64,000 bases of DNA from Beroe forskalii (lineage: Eukaryota; Ctenophora; Nuda; Beroida; Beroidae), in the NCBI GenBank assembly GCA_011033025.1, contig WFMF01000269.1, positions 62,001 through 126,000 on the forward strand, read 5' to 3'. This document shows positions 48,191-59,518 of this stretch, piece by piece. Both the position numbers and the translations under genes were made by a program. Position 1 is the stretch's first letter. Each line of letters begins with the position of its first letter. Below the pieces are notes generated by a model that was not told the origin of the DNA, ran no database searches, and saw nothing but the letters and a program-made list of their open reading frames with translations.

Positions 48191-48250
48191 TATCAATTAA
48201 ATGGTATCAATTAAATGGTATCAATTAAATGGTATCAATTAAATGGTATT
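48191..48250. repeat. 14-bp tandem repeat
   Basis: Four copies of tatcaattaaatgg directly upstream of the possible STRAD exon at 48171. Simple minisatellite. Confidence 0.9.
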
Positions 48251-49217
48251 TGTTGACGCTTGGAGTATAAAGATAAAGACCAAAGAGCTATTTTCAGTTC
48301 TATTTGAAAAATGTGAAAATCTCATTGGTTTATTTGGATTTTGGTGTAATAGGTACACAAAAGATATCAATTGAGAGGCAGCAGAATGATTGAGCAATGG
48401 GCCAATTTCCAATGTGTGGATGTTACTAGTGAGGGTGAGCATCATCTTAGAATCTAGGAGCTACCCCCCCCCAAAGCTATGATAAGCACCAATGCCTTCC
48501 ACGAGAGCCATTTAATGGACAAGGTGGCTAAGTGGATGGTTCAGAAATAGGAAAAAAATAGGAAAGGATGTACCACAGTCAGCTTACACTGTGTCCAACA
48601 AATAACTAAAGGTCCCAGTACACAATATAAGAAATGTTTAAGCCCTTTCATCTCATCTCTTATAAAATCATTTTCAATTAAATTCAATTTAATCCAATTG
48701 GACAGTATGCTGGATGAATTTGAATATTAGTTTCACTGCACAATTACAACAATAGTATTTCAATAATCTATACTGTCAAGGAATTCTTGACTACACTGGT
48801 ATATAGTTCTCTCCATTGGCTCTCTTTGATGATGCTGATGCACTGATTGTTGGGAGCTTTCGAAATGGTTGGCTGGACAGGCAGATGCCTGCAACCTCCC
48901 TTTCATTTTTAATGTTCACATCCAGGTTTCAATAACTTAATACTTAGATATTCCACACAATTTTAGCACTCAATGATCTTTTACCTCTACTGAACTCTTT
49001 CTTTTTCTCCCCTTCCCTCTAAACTGTGTTGCTCAGGAATCCGGAGTCCTGGGAGGCCCAGCTTTGTAGTTGTAAGCTGTGAGGGGTATGTGGGCTGAAA
49101 CCCCTCCGTTTCCCTTTGTCACCTGCTGATGGGGCATCTACATTACAGATGGCAAAGAAACCTTACAACTGTAGGGTAACGGCTGATGATTCACAGTTTA
49201 GTCTATTCCTCCTCTTA

Positions 49218-49680
49218 GGGATCGTTCAAATATTACATAATCACCTAGGGGGAGGGGGGTGTTTTCAAATGATTACGTTTGATTACGGGGAGGGGGTTTG
49301 GTGGTTGATTACGTAATCAAAATGTCCATTTTTTGACACAATTTTCGAAATTTTTTGCTACAAATTCTCGGCATTTTCAGCAAAATTTTCAGCAAAATTT
49401 TCAGCAAACCAATTCAAAAGAACCATTTTTCAGCAACATTTCTCAAAAATTTCCTCAATATCTTCATAAATTTTTCGAAAGTTGGAACATAATCAATTTC
49501 AAAGTAGTTACACTGTCCATTTCTTCACTTTCTACTCAAAAAGGTGGGGGGGTTAAACTATGATCACGTAATATTATCCTCAAGAGAGGAGGGTTGGGCT
49601 TTGATTACAATTGATTACGAAGGGGAGGGAGGGGGGTTGAAAATGGCCAAAAATTGATTACGTAATATGTGAAGGATCCC
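49218..49680. mobile_element. 463-bp MITE, TTA target duplication (PIF/Harbinger-like)
   Basis: Ends are GGGATCGTTCAAATATTACA and (reverse complement) GGGATCCTTCACATATTACG, inverted over about 25 bp and flanked by TTA on both sides. The interior has gattacg repeats and G-runs with no transposase. A three-base TTA duplication is typical of PIF/Harbinger elements. Confidence 0.8.
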
Positions 49681-49929
49681 TTATGTCAATCCTTGAATTA
49701 GAAAATCGATTTGTTATGATTTAAGTATACCTATACACCTCTATACACCTATACACCTCTATAGATAAGACATTGGATTATATCAGCAATTTGTGTTTTT
49801 GGATATGACAATGTAACAGGTCATGCCTCAACTGGTGACTCATTTGTCTTTATGCACAAGAAAGCTTGTGACAAAATTCGATATTATTATGAAAGAATTT
49901 CATGATTACACACAAATTTGATTTCTTTA

Positions 49930-50110
49930 GATCTGGGAACGTCTCTAAAATGCAGCCTGACCTTGGTAAGTCATTAAAATGCAGCTTTATTTCTGTGAAT
50001 AAGTTTAATAGCCTCTATTTCATCTTAAGTTGAATAAAATACCACTTATTATTTTCAGTATGTCCTGTTCTGAGAGTACATTTATTTAATCTCACGATTC
50101 TTTTCAGGAA
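49930..50110 (+). mobile_element. Diverged LINE 3' UTR fragment
   Basis: Matches the reverse complement of the LINE A/B 3' UTR (aaatgcagcctgaccttgg and taaaatgcagctttat) with clear divergence. It is an older, 5'-truncated copy on the + strand, immediately left of the 1.9-kb element. Confidence 0.65.
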
Positions 50111-50140
50111 TATGTTTCAATAAAGTATAGTTATTTCTTT

Positions 50141-52044
50141 GGGGGGGATGAAGCCCAAAAAAAACCAAAAAAAACCAAAAAAAACCTAGCCCAAGAATCG
50201 GAAAAGTAGGGTGGGCCTTGGTTTTTTTTGGGATTTGTTTTTGGTATTTTCAGTTTTTTGGGTTTTTTGTTTTTTTTTTTGGGTTAGGTTTTTTCAAAAA
50301 TTTTGACTTTTCATGCCAATATGGATTGTTGATGCTATTAATGTGTTGTTATTGATATTACTATAGTTTCAAACAATATTCGTTAGTTTATCGATGTTTT
50401 GGGTGATTTGTGGTGTTTTTTATATGACATAATCAGTACATTAAGGCATTGTTTTGGTGAACTATCAGCAAAGCACTGCTCAAGAGTTGCCGAGGGTCAG
50501 CCAGTATGATCAGCAGGGGGTTAATAGTGGTCAGACTTGTATCACCAGGCCAGGGGGCCACTCAGTGCTGAAATAAGGACATAGGGGCCCTGCAAACTGC
50601 CAAGTGCTAGTGAACCAGGGGGGTTTCTTAGGGCTCACTGGTTTGCTCATGGCTGATAAAGTTCAGACTAGTGTCATCTGAGATCAACAAGGTGTTTGGA
50701 AAAGTCACCATTTCAAAGGATAGCCAAGGGTCGCCAGGAGACAGTCACTTATGATTGTCCAATATCAAGGTACTGTAATGGTCAGAAGGAGCCAGGAGTT
50801 AGACAAGGTTAAGCAACAGGTCGCCATGCTACTATGGGATCAAAAGGCTTTTGAGGGAAGAAGTTGAGTGAGGACAATCAAGACATCAGATAATCACTCT
50901 CATTCAGTTGTTATTAAAGGGACAGCCAAGGTTCAGCATGAAGACAGCCAATGGTCATGAAGGGACCACTATTGCAGTCAGAAGAGGCAATAAGGTCACT
51001 CAGGTTTTTAACTTCTTGCTAGGGGTAAGTGAAACGTCAAATAGGTATCAGGAAAAGGTCAGTCAAATTTTCTCTGGGGTTGGTAAAGGGTTTGCCAAGT
51101 GCAGTTTCGCTATGATTCACCTACCCTCCAAAGCAAAAGAAATATTTCCTGTGTTGGCGGTATATAATATGCAACTTATGTCCATGCTGGAGTGGAGAGA
51201 ACCTACATGTCTTTAATGAGCCATGCAGCTAGGACATCCACCACATTCAGCCAGGCAAGACTCTTGCCTGGCTGATGATGAATCTAACTGCATATTTCGA
51301 TAAACTGGAGAACTGAAAACCGTAGGGCTCCATACAGGGGCTAGCTGCACCTTCTGGTAATAATGTTGCGATGTATATGCCTTTAGATATAATATGCTCA
51401 AAATTAAGGGCCAGAAAAGGTTCTGTAAAAGTATCCCCAGGGGTTAGGGTCACTCAGTCAGGTAGTGTTAGGATATGATTGTCTTGGTTCAGCAGGGAGG
51501 AATGTTAGGCCCAAAAAAGGTCTTCCAGGACTCAATAAAGCAGGAGCAATAAAGCTGAGGAGTGAGGATCAGCCTAAGTAAGTACGTAAAATACAATTGA
51601 CAAGAAGCTCAGATAAGCTCATAACTCTATAATAAGGACCATGTTCAAACAGCTTTTGATAAACATTTATGTCCTAGAACAGTAATATGACCCCTTAGGC
51701 TAAGCTCGATTGGACCTGACCTGGAAAAAGTACCCACCAGACTCCAGTGTAAGGAGTTAAGGACCAATTTCAGAACAATTAGATGAGTGAAAATATTCAA
51801 TTATATTCAGTAACTTACACAATTATAGGTCGTTTAGGCTTCATACCAAGCTCCTGTGGATCTACAGTCATATGGTAGACATCATAAAACAATCAATTTA
51901 ACCTAAAAAAATCGTTTGGAAAGGTGCTAGAAATTAATAAAATGTAACCCAAAAAAACCAAAAAACCTAAAAAACAAAAAAAACCTAGCCCAAGAATCGG
52001 AAAAGTAGGGTGGGGCTTGGTTTTTTTTGGGCTTCATCCCCCCC
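50141..52044. mobile_element. 1.9-kb element with perfect 26-bp TIRs and TTCTTT duplication
   Basis: The ends are exact inverted copies over 26 bases: GGGGGGGATGAAGCCC followed by eight A and CC. TTCTTT occurs directly outside each end. Just inside both ends, in direct orientation, lies a shared block cctagcccaagaatcggaaa followed by agtagggtgg. The interior has no recognisable transposase; it is rich in degenerate ggtca/agtca words. A 102-codon + frame at 50908-51216 and a - frame at 51247-51453 are unrecognised. It could be a non-autonomous DNA transposon or a host segment captured between two element ends. Confidence 0.75.
51819..51871 (-). CDS. Candidate first exon inside the 1.9-kb element
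   Basis: An ATG opens 17 codons (MTVDPQELGMKPKRPII) followed by the donor GT|GTAAGT. It could be the 5' coding exon of the STRAD gene downstream on the same strand, or a chance frame. No protein match is recalled. The phase (2) was not tied to an acceptor. Confidence 0.25.
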
Positions 52045-52494
52045 TTCTTTAGTGGGCAACCTCGTTTACAGTATTAATGATTGACTGACTTGAGTGTTTT
52101 CCTCAGCACCATTGAAAAAATTAATTAACATCAGAATGAACAGAACATTGAACTCAAATACCTACAACGCTGTTAGCTAGCTGTAGCCCACAATGTAAAG
52201 GATGCCACTAAACCAAGCTACTCTGACGCGAGTGATATTATAAAGGCAGTTAGATGCTTGAAAATGTACCAACCACCACCACCACGACGACACACGGCAT
52301 GCCAGCACCTATTTCAGATGTTAACAGTACGGCGTAAGGTAGTATACACACAACCCCCAAAATACACGATCTCTGCTAACCTATTCTCAATGCCTTTTTG
52401 TAAAACAAAAACGTGATTGGGAACAGGAAAAAATAGTTGGACTCTTAACCAAGTCCAATGACTTCAATCTTAGTTATTTTAGACAGTTTTTTAT

Positions 52495-55400
52495 TCATCC
52501 CTTATCATTATTTTCTTCATTATTTTGATCTCTTTCTTCAGCTTTGATTTCATCGATAAGCCTCTTTCTTTCTTCAGCTTGTCTCAACCTAGGGTCAAGT
52601 AGACAAATAAGCTATTAACAAAATATATATACAGTATGGAAAGGTTACCACTTACAATAGAAAAAAGATAAACATCATTATATTATCAGTTATATTATCA
52701 TTGATGTCGACATCAATGATAATATAACTGATAATATAATGATGTTTATCTTGATGTTATGTAATATAGTGATGTTATGTCTTGAAGAAAGATTTCTTTT
52801 TGATTCAAATAATTTATATTATCAGTTTTCAATTTGAAATAAAAGATATTTATTTCACGATTAGATAGATAGTGCTACCAAATTGAATATTTTACCTCAT
52901 CAATGTGATAGATTCATAGTCTTTATCCACAAACTGAGTTGTATCTTGTGTTGGAATAGAATAGGAGGCAGGAAAGGTACCAAATGAGACAGGTTCAGTA
53001 TGTACAGGCTTGCTTTCAAAGCTGTCTGTATTGTGGAGCATTCTAAATGATAGAGGACAATTTTCATCACCCTTTTCCCTTTGCATACAAATTTTTGCAG
53101 CAGAAATAGAATTGAAAATAGCAAGAGCAGAGCCACCACGTTTGGGATTCACAATTATATCACTGATATGACCATATTTCTGAAGGATTTGAAGTAATGA
53201 ACTTTTTGAATGATCAACAACACATATAGAACCTTTTTTACATTTCCATTTTATCTTTAATGTTGCTTGGTCAGTGGCAGTGAAACTTGACTTATCTTGA
53301 AACTCTTCCCTTAGTTTTTCTTCTTCCCTTTTCAGTAGACTTTCACCTGCAAATGTATAATTACATGCTTTAATAAAGAGGGTGGAATTAAGTTTCCTTC
53401 GAATTTTACTGTTCATATTAACTTGTAAAACTATTATGTACTTTAAAATAAATACCTTCAGCTTGCAGCTTTTTTATCACATTAAGTAATTTTTGTTCAG
53501 CATTCTGTGCAACAGAACCACAACCAGCTGTCCTTTCCTTATCTTCTAAATTTTCTTTCAGTTTCCTTCGTTTACAGTCAAGCTGTTGTGTCCTCAATCT
53601 ATAATGATATATATACATATACCCGCAGCCTCTAGGGCTGAATTTCATATCGCACGCGCATGCGCGTGCGATATGAAAATATATCCCTCGAGGGCGCTAG
53701 CCCGGTGGGATATATATCATAGCACGCAGGGCTCCGAAGAGCCCGAGTGCTATACGAAATTCAGCCCATGAGGCGAGGAGTATATGGTATATATCCACTC
53801 GCGTGAGCTTTTTGGGAGAATGGCATATCTAAGATGAAAAAAGTTGAATGTTCAAGTAAATCCTCGAAGATTTGAACACACAGGAAGGTTTTGCAACAAT
53901 AATATTGAGTTTTTTCTCTAATTAACAAAAATTTAATTTTTTCACAAATGCAATACAAACACGATTAAAGGATTAAGCACTGTAAGTATTTGATCGAAGG
54001 GGTTGGTAAAGCTTCTGTAGAAGTTATGAGCCTGAGGGCCCGAAGGGCCCGAGGGCGAAAATTTTAAAGGCGAATCAAATCAAAGCATGGATCAATCTCA
54101 AAAGTCTTGCAATCGAAGGATTATTGGCTAAGAGTGTGGTTAGATGCTGTTAATTAAACTTAAAACACTAGCAATCTTTGAAAAACAAACAATAATTGGA
54201 AAAACAAACAAAGGGGAAAATGGTAGCATGTCACTTTGTGAAACGCATCAGTTACAGCAGAACTTGAAAAGAGATACAAAACGATGAAAAAATGGGTTAA
54301 AATGAGCGTATTTACATTTGGTGAAACTCTGCAGCACTGTTATAATAGACAAATGAGAATGACGTAATTACCATGGTTGAATATGGTAAGTCAATAGAAT
54401 AAAGTGTCCCTCAAAATTTTTCTCATGAGAAGTTGCACAATGTATCAGAGTGTCGCGGTAATTAGGCGGCATTTATTTTACATCGTATCCGCTGTGTGAG
54501 AAAAGTAATGCACCATTGTTACTAATGATAATGACGTATTGCTCTCACTCACCTCTTGCTATTTCGAAGAATGTGTAACCATGACAACATGGCAATGCAA
54601 TTAATGATCAACACAAATGCAAATTCTAACTTTATTTCATGATATTGTATTTCATTCTCTCGTTTTTGATTTTGTATCTTTTTGCTTCTCTTTCTCGGAA
54701 TGATTGCGTTTACAGAATTTTACAGAATTGCTGCTATCACTGCTATCACTGCTATCACTGCTATCACTGCAGTTCACTGTTTTCTCTGCTATTTGACTCG
54801 ACTTTTGTCTACTGTTGGCCACATATTTTGCTGAATATTTATTAATTATCGATACCTATGTTGTTTTGCTGTCAATTTTTAATCCAATTCTATTTCGAAG
54901 TTGAACTACTTCTCATAATTTCATGATTCAGTAAGCTGCTGAACAATGATGAATAGCAGTTTCAGTGTTTTGACTCTTAACTTTCCATCGCCTCGATGTT
55001 TTTGTCGATAATGAACTCCACAAAAAATCCTTCTATTTGCCAGTTTTTGCCTCATGATCGATATTTTGCTGCTAAAATTGTTGTTGTGGACACTTTCAAT
55101 GATCTCAGCCAGTTTAGCACCAAAAAATATTTTCTTCCAAGAGGCGGGCTATATTGCAACCGGCGTAGAACTGCTCTCGCGGGCCGGGCTATATCCGGTG
55201 GGTATATCAAATTTAGCGTGCAGATATTTTACCGGGCCGCGCGCGCCCGCTACCTAAAATGTCTTCAAAAAGCGCACGCGAGTGGATATAAAGTGTTATT
55301 GCAAATCAAAAAGATTGAGTAGTAGTCCTGGACAGGTTTTAATGAATGGATTATCATACTTCTAAAATATCACACCAGCCAAGAGTTGCCAAGAGTGAGG

Positions 55401-55866
55401 CTCTGCTAACCTACACAGTTGGTGAATCATTGCTAAAGAAACACTCCTTAACTAAATATAACAAAATATTAGAATAATTCAATTCAATAATTCACTTAAA
55501 ACAATAAATCAATTAAACTTTATGAGAAAGGGATTACAAGATATTAAAAAAGCTACATTTGGCTGATAATTCATCTTATACACTCAATTTCATAGGTAAA
55601 AGAAAGAAATCAAACCTTGCAGCTTCTCTTGCTTTGAGGACAATGTCATAATTTTTCCTTGATGACTCATCACTCAGTAACTCTAATATCTGAGTCAACT
55701 TAAGAAACTTCTGGTGTGCAGCAGGATCAGGATTTTTATCTGGATGTAACTTTAAAGCCTGTTTCCTATAGCTTTTATTGATTTCCTTAGGAGTTGCATT
55801 ATGTTGAACACCAAGGATGTCATATAAATTGTCTTTATTAATATCAATAAGATCTTGCTGACCCAT
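52495..55866 (-). CDS. DNAJC17: DNAJC17, J-domain and RRM spliceosome-associated protein
   Basis: DNAJC17 is a nuclear J-domain co-chaperone linked to pre-mRNA splicing. Four exons join in phase to 312 residues (human about 304): 55866-55616, 53598-53456, 53346-52896 and 52588-52495. Residues 14-75 form the J domain, with KSYRKQALKLHPDKNP containing the HPD motif. Residues about 85-165 are a charged coiled coil. The third exon has LKIKWKCKKGS, LLQILQKYGHISDIIV and GSALAIFNSISAA, forming the RRM. Residues near the exon 3/4 junction read DKDYESITLMRLRQAEERKR, the conserved C-terminal helix. A ttgtag acceptor sits six bases before the ATG, implying a 5' UTR intron upstream; LINE B lies there. 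Intron 1 holds foldback elements and intron 3 an 88-bp palindrome. Confidence 0.95.
52665..52752. repeat. Perfect 88-bp palindrome
   Basis: Two 44-base arms pair without mismatch or spacer around gatgtc|gacatc. Left arm begins aagataaacatcattatatt. It lies in DNAJC17 intron 3. It could extrude as a cruciform or fold as an RNA hairpin in the pre-mRNA. Confidence 0.95.
53635..53767. mobile_element. 133-bp multi-hairpin foldback element
   Basis: Terminal inverted repeats GGGCTGAATTTC/GAAATTCAGCCC enclose three hairpins. One is the perfect 36-bp palindrome at 53643-53678 (centre cgcgcatgcgcg). The second has ATATCCC/GGGATAT arms. The third has ATAGCAC/GTGCTAT arms with an inner GGGCTC/GAGCCC. 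It is in DNAJC17 intron 1 and its design resembles the 26.6-kb element. Confidence 0.75.
53790..55290. mobile_element. Possible 1.5-kb element with inverted ends
   Basis: TATATCCACTCGCGTGAGCT plus tttttg at 53790 is repeated inverted at 55266-55290 with one or two mismatches. Between them are GC-rich hairpin patches (54035-54055; 55140-55260, gcgcgcgcccgc) and unique AT-rich DNA. No coding frame is recognised. The outer limits and family are uncertain. Confidence 0.4.
54728..54772. repeat. 10-bp tandem repeat GCTATCACT
   Basis: Four copies of tgctatcact in DNAJC17 intron 1. Confidence 0.9.
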
Positions 55867-55940
55867 ATTGTCCTACAACAGAAAACTTGATAAGATATAA
55901 ATGAATTATCCATAATCATAATATAAGAACATGTGATGTG

Positions 55941-58900
55941 TGCTTGATTTGAATTTGAATTTGAAAATAATTTTTACAGCACAATTACAGTATATATTTT
56001 CTCATTCGATTATAATTAAAGAAGCTTCTTGGTTGTGCTGAGGGAAAGCACTTAGCCAATCACAAAGATTGTTAACAAGGCTACCTGCTAAGGATATACT
56101 CATAATATATTTAATCATATTCACCAAATTTCCATTTCTGGAAATTTCAATGTCAAAACAATTAAAATAAGTTACACTCTTAAAACAGTGCATACTTAAG
56201 AATAAAATAAGATAAGGTTAAAACTTATTTACAAACATAAAGCTGCATTTTAGTGACTTGCCAAGGTCAGGCTGCATTTTAATGACAATCCCAGGTCAAA
56301 ACAAAATAATTTAAGTTTAAAATTATATAAATAAAAGAAAGAAAATTCCCTCAGCCACACAATATCTGCTAACAATAAAAAAAACTGTTAAACATGAAAT
56401 CTGTAAAAATGAAAAACGGCAAGTATCATTATATAATGAGTATACAAATATTGTGAAACTTGGGTTAGAATAAATAAATTATAAATTTTTGTTCACTGCA
56501 ACATCTCACGGGGTAGGTCTAAAAATAATTCTGTGATATTTAGTTTGGTAGTTTTGGCCCATGCACACTTTGAGAATCTACAAGGTTACTTTATAGATGT
56601 AGTCAAATGCATTGTTCACTACATAGTTTGGGTTACTGGTCACTGAGTCTAAAAGAAAATTCTTAAATTTCTTCCCAAATTCTTTTGGATCAGTTAACTT
56701 TCTTAGTTCAAGTGGAACACTATTCCATGCCTTTGCACCTAAGTAATAAAAGTTCTTAAGATTTCTTGACTTGGGGGTATATAGATTACATTGTGCTCCA
56801 TCCCTGCTTCCTCCAGATATATAGTTAAATTTATTTATGAAGTTTGATGGGCTATGCCCATTGAGTACTTTGAACATATAGGATGATAAGTGAACCTGAC
56901 GTCTTAGATGAAGAGGTAGCCACTTCATATCTTTATAAACAGTTATGCTGCTTTCAGTTTTTTCTACACCTAGGGCTATTTTAGCTATTTTCTTATAAAG
57001 TATGTCTAATTCTTGAAGCTTGGACTTAGGAGCTCTACCATAGATAGTATCAAGGTAATCAAAGTGAGGCAACATTAGAGAGTTAGCAAACATTTTTCTA
57101 TATTTTACTGGCAATAAACTACTTCCTCTATACATGGCTCCTATTCTTTTTTGGATTTTCTTTTTTATGTAATCTATGTGAATATCAAATTTGAGTTGGT
57201 TATCTACCATTAAGCCCAGATATTTGAAACATTTGCATTCTTTTATAGAGTAACCATTGCCTAATTGGATCTTTACAGAGAAGTTAGCCTTATCAAATAC
57301 AAGGATTTTTGTCTTATCAATATTTAGTGATAACTTATTGACATTAAGCCACTTAATAATTGTTAACATTTCCATCTTAATGCTTAGATATGTGGTGCGA
57401 CAGCTATTGTCGAATAGTAATGCCCCATCATCAGCAAATAAGTATGGGTGAGATAAATTACAAGCATTTACAAGATCGTTGATATAGATACTAAAGAGAA
57501 GTGGCCCCAATAGGCTACCTTGTGGAACTCCAAACGTTATTGAGAGGAAGCCACTCACTAAACCAAGGAATTTTGTTGCCTGCTTACGGTTAGTTAAGTA
57601 ATTCTTTATCCAGAGAATAACAGTCCCATCAACACCATAGAACTTAAGTTTATTGATTAGTATGTTATGATCTACAGTGTCGAAAGCTTTCTTTATGTCC
57701 AAGAATATAAGTGCTGGAGTATTTCCTTTTGACTTATAGTCGAATATTCTATCAAACATATCAAGAGTTAAGTAAGTTGTTGAGTAGTTCTTCCTGAATC
57801 CATATTGATGACTACTTAGGAGTTTATTGCTCTCAAAATAATCAGTTAACTGTCCATTTGCACAATATTCAATACATTTTGAAATTATTGGCAATATGGA
57901 GATTGGACGATAGTCATTTGGATCATTGCTATCACCACTCTTGAAGATAGGTGACACAACAGCTAGTTTACATGACTGTGGGAACTGACCAGTAGATAAA
58001 CTTAGATTGACAATGTGGGTAAGACTATGAACTATGATAGGTAAGATGGACTTAATAACTCTGAGTGGGAGCTGGTCAGTGATAGCCTTATTTGATGACA
58101 GTGAAGAGACATAGGTTTTTATCATATCACTAGAGACTTCAGAAAAAGATGTTAAAGAAGAGTCAGTAGGAGTGGTTAGGAAATCTCTATAACTAATATT
58201 GTTGTATGAGGGTACAGTTCTATTGAGTTTGGGACCTACTTGACAAAAGTGTTCATTCATAATTTCAGCAGTAATTATATTATCATCTACCTTGGGCTGA
58301 GTGTTCGTTTTGGTTGGTAAATTCGTAGCAATCTTAATTGATTTCCAGATGCCTTTAAGGTCATTTCTAGCACTTTTTGACTTAAGGTCATTGACTAGAT
58401 TCTCACGTTTGTTATTCTTGGTTATCTTATTTGTTTGATTACGCTGCTTCCTGTATTCATCCCAGGCTAAGTGCACATTCATACAATTATTGCAAACATT
58501 GCAATGTGAACAAGAAGATTCTTCTACCTTTTTAAGCTTTGCTTTAAATTTCCTATGTAATTTTTTCTTATTCCTTATGGCTTCTAAACTTTCCTGAGAT
58601 GGTCGATAAATAAAACTTTGATGCTTTTTGATTGTTTTTAGGGGGAAGAAGTGATCATGATATTTGTTAAGATGTGTTTCCAGAATAGAAACTGCAGTGT
58701 CTACTTGGTCAGTATCAAAAAGTGGTTGAAGATTAACATTAGCTAAATATGTCTGGAAGTTTCTTATGTTACTGTTACTATAGTCGTGTATGGATATTTT
58801 CTCAAACTTTGGAGGTGGTTCTACTTTGAAATGTAGCTCACACTTGATAGAGAAATGATCACCTATTTGTTCTGGCAGAACAGATGATGATTCAAAATCA

Positions 58901-59168
58901 GAATAGCAGTTTGTAATAATAACATCAATTGTACTGTTAGTGAACTTGTTACCTCTCTTAGCTACTCTGGTATAATTTTGGATGGTTTGGACCATATTGA
59001 AGGATTTAAGTGCTGAATCTAATTTCCTATAATCAAGATCATTTATCTTATTCTGATCGACATTAATGTCTCCTATCCAAATAACTTTCTTGCCCTTAAG
59101 TTTATTCATACAATCAGAAAAGTAATCTAAAAAGTCATCCAGCTTGCAATAGCCACTTGAGCGATAGA
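55941..59168 (-). mobile_element. CR1/L2-type LINE, copy B, 5'-truncated
   Basis: Same family as copy A. It has the 3' UTR and tail (gaatttgaatttgaaaataa on the + strand) at 55941 and ends abruptly at gcgataga near 59168, inside the endonuclease domain. Its tail lies about 75 bases upstream of the DNAJC17 ATG on the same strand. Its 3' UTR lacks the nested TIR element and tandem duplication of copy A. Confidence 0.92.
56578..59109 (-). CDS. LINE B ORF2, N-terminally truncated
   Basis: 843 codons open from an internal Met. It lacks roughly the first 125 residues of the endonuclease but keeps IGDINVDQ, TIDVIITN, GDHFSI, the Cys cluster, all RT motifs including FADD, and the C-terminal segments missing from copy A (SLTS, YLT, and the GGSRDGAQCNLYTPKSRN region). 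About ten amino-acid differences separate it from copy A in the shared part. Confidence 0.92.
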   Translation of the reverse strand: MNKLKGKKVIWIGDINVDQNKINDLDYRKLDSALKSFNMVQTIQNYTRVAKRGNKFTNSTIDVIITNCYSDFESSSVLPEQIGDHFSIKCELHFKVEPPPKFEKISIHDYSNSNIRNFQTYLANVNLQPLFDTDQVDTAVSILETHLNKYHDHFFPLKTIKKHQSFIYRPSQESLEAIRNKKKLHRKFKAKLKKVEESSCSHCNVCNNCMNVHLAWDEYRKQRNQTNKITKNNKRENLVNDLKSKSARNDLKGIWKSIKIATNLPTKTNTQPKVDDNIITAEIMNEHFCQVGPKLNRTVPSYNNISYRDFLTTPTDSSLTSFSEVSSDMIKTYVSSLSSNKAITDQLPLRVIKSILPIIVHSLTHIVNLSLSTGQFPQSCKLAVVSPIFKSGDSNDPNDYRPISILPIISKCIEYCANGQLTDYFESNKLLSSHQYGFRKNYSTTYLTLDMFDRIFDYKSKGNTPALIFLDIKKAFDTVDHNILINKLKFYGVDGTVILWIKNYLTNRKQATKFLGLVSGFLSITFGVPQGSLLGPLLFSIYINDLVNACNLSHPYLFADDGALLFDNSCRTTYLSIKMEMLTIIKWLNVNKLSLNIDKTKILVFDKANFSVKIQLGNGYSIKECKCFKYLGLMVDNQLKFDIHIDYIKKKIQKRIGAMYRGSSLLPVKYRKMFANSLMLPHFDYLDTIYGRAPKSKLQELDILYKKIAKIALGVEKTESSITVYKDMKWLPLHLRRQVHLSSYMFKVLNGHSPSNFINKFNYISGGSRDGAQCNLYTPKSRNLKNFYYLGAKAWNSVPLELRKLTDPKEFGKKFKNFLLDSVTSNPNYVVNNAFDYIYKVTL

Positions 59169-59518
59169 CTATTAGAGTAACAATAGAGCCCTAAAAATAA
59201 CAAAATGATCCTTAAAATAACTAAAGAACTCTACAAATAATAATTAACATACATAGCTACCCTCGTACATTCTTTGCTATTTTTTTGCTATTAATACTGC
59301 ACTGCCATGATTAAAAACAATCAATAGCTTTTTACTTGTTATAACAATATAACATAGCATATTACATCTTTATCTTCTTATAAAGATGTAAAGTTTTGTA
59401 AAGTGACATGTTTCTCTGGTTTGAAAGTCCCAATGGGCACCCCTATGGGCTTTTAAACTTTATCACAAAAACATTGAATCAAAAATGGTCGTCCAACTCA
59501 ATAGCTGCATGTAAATGT

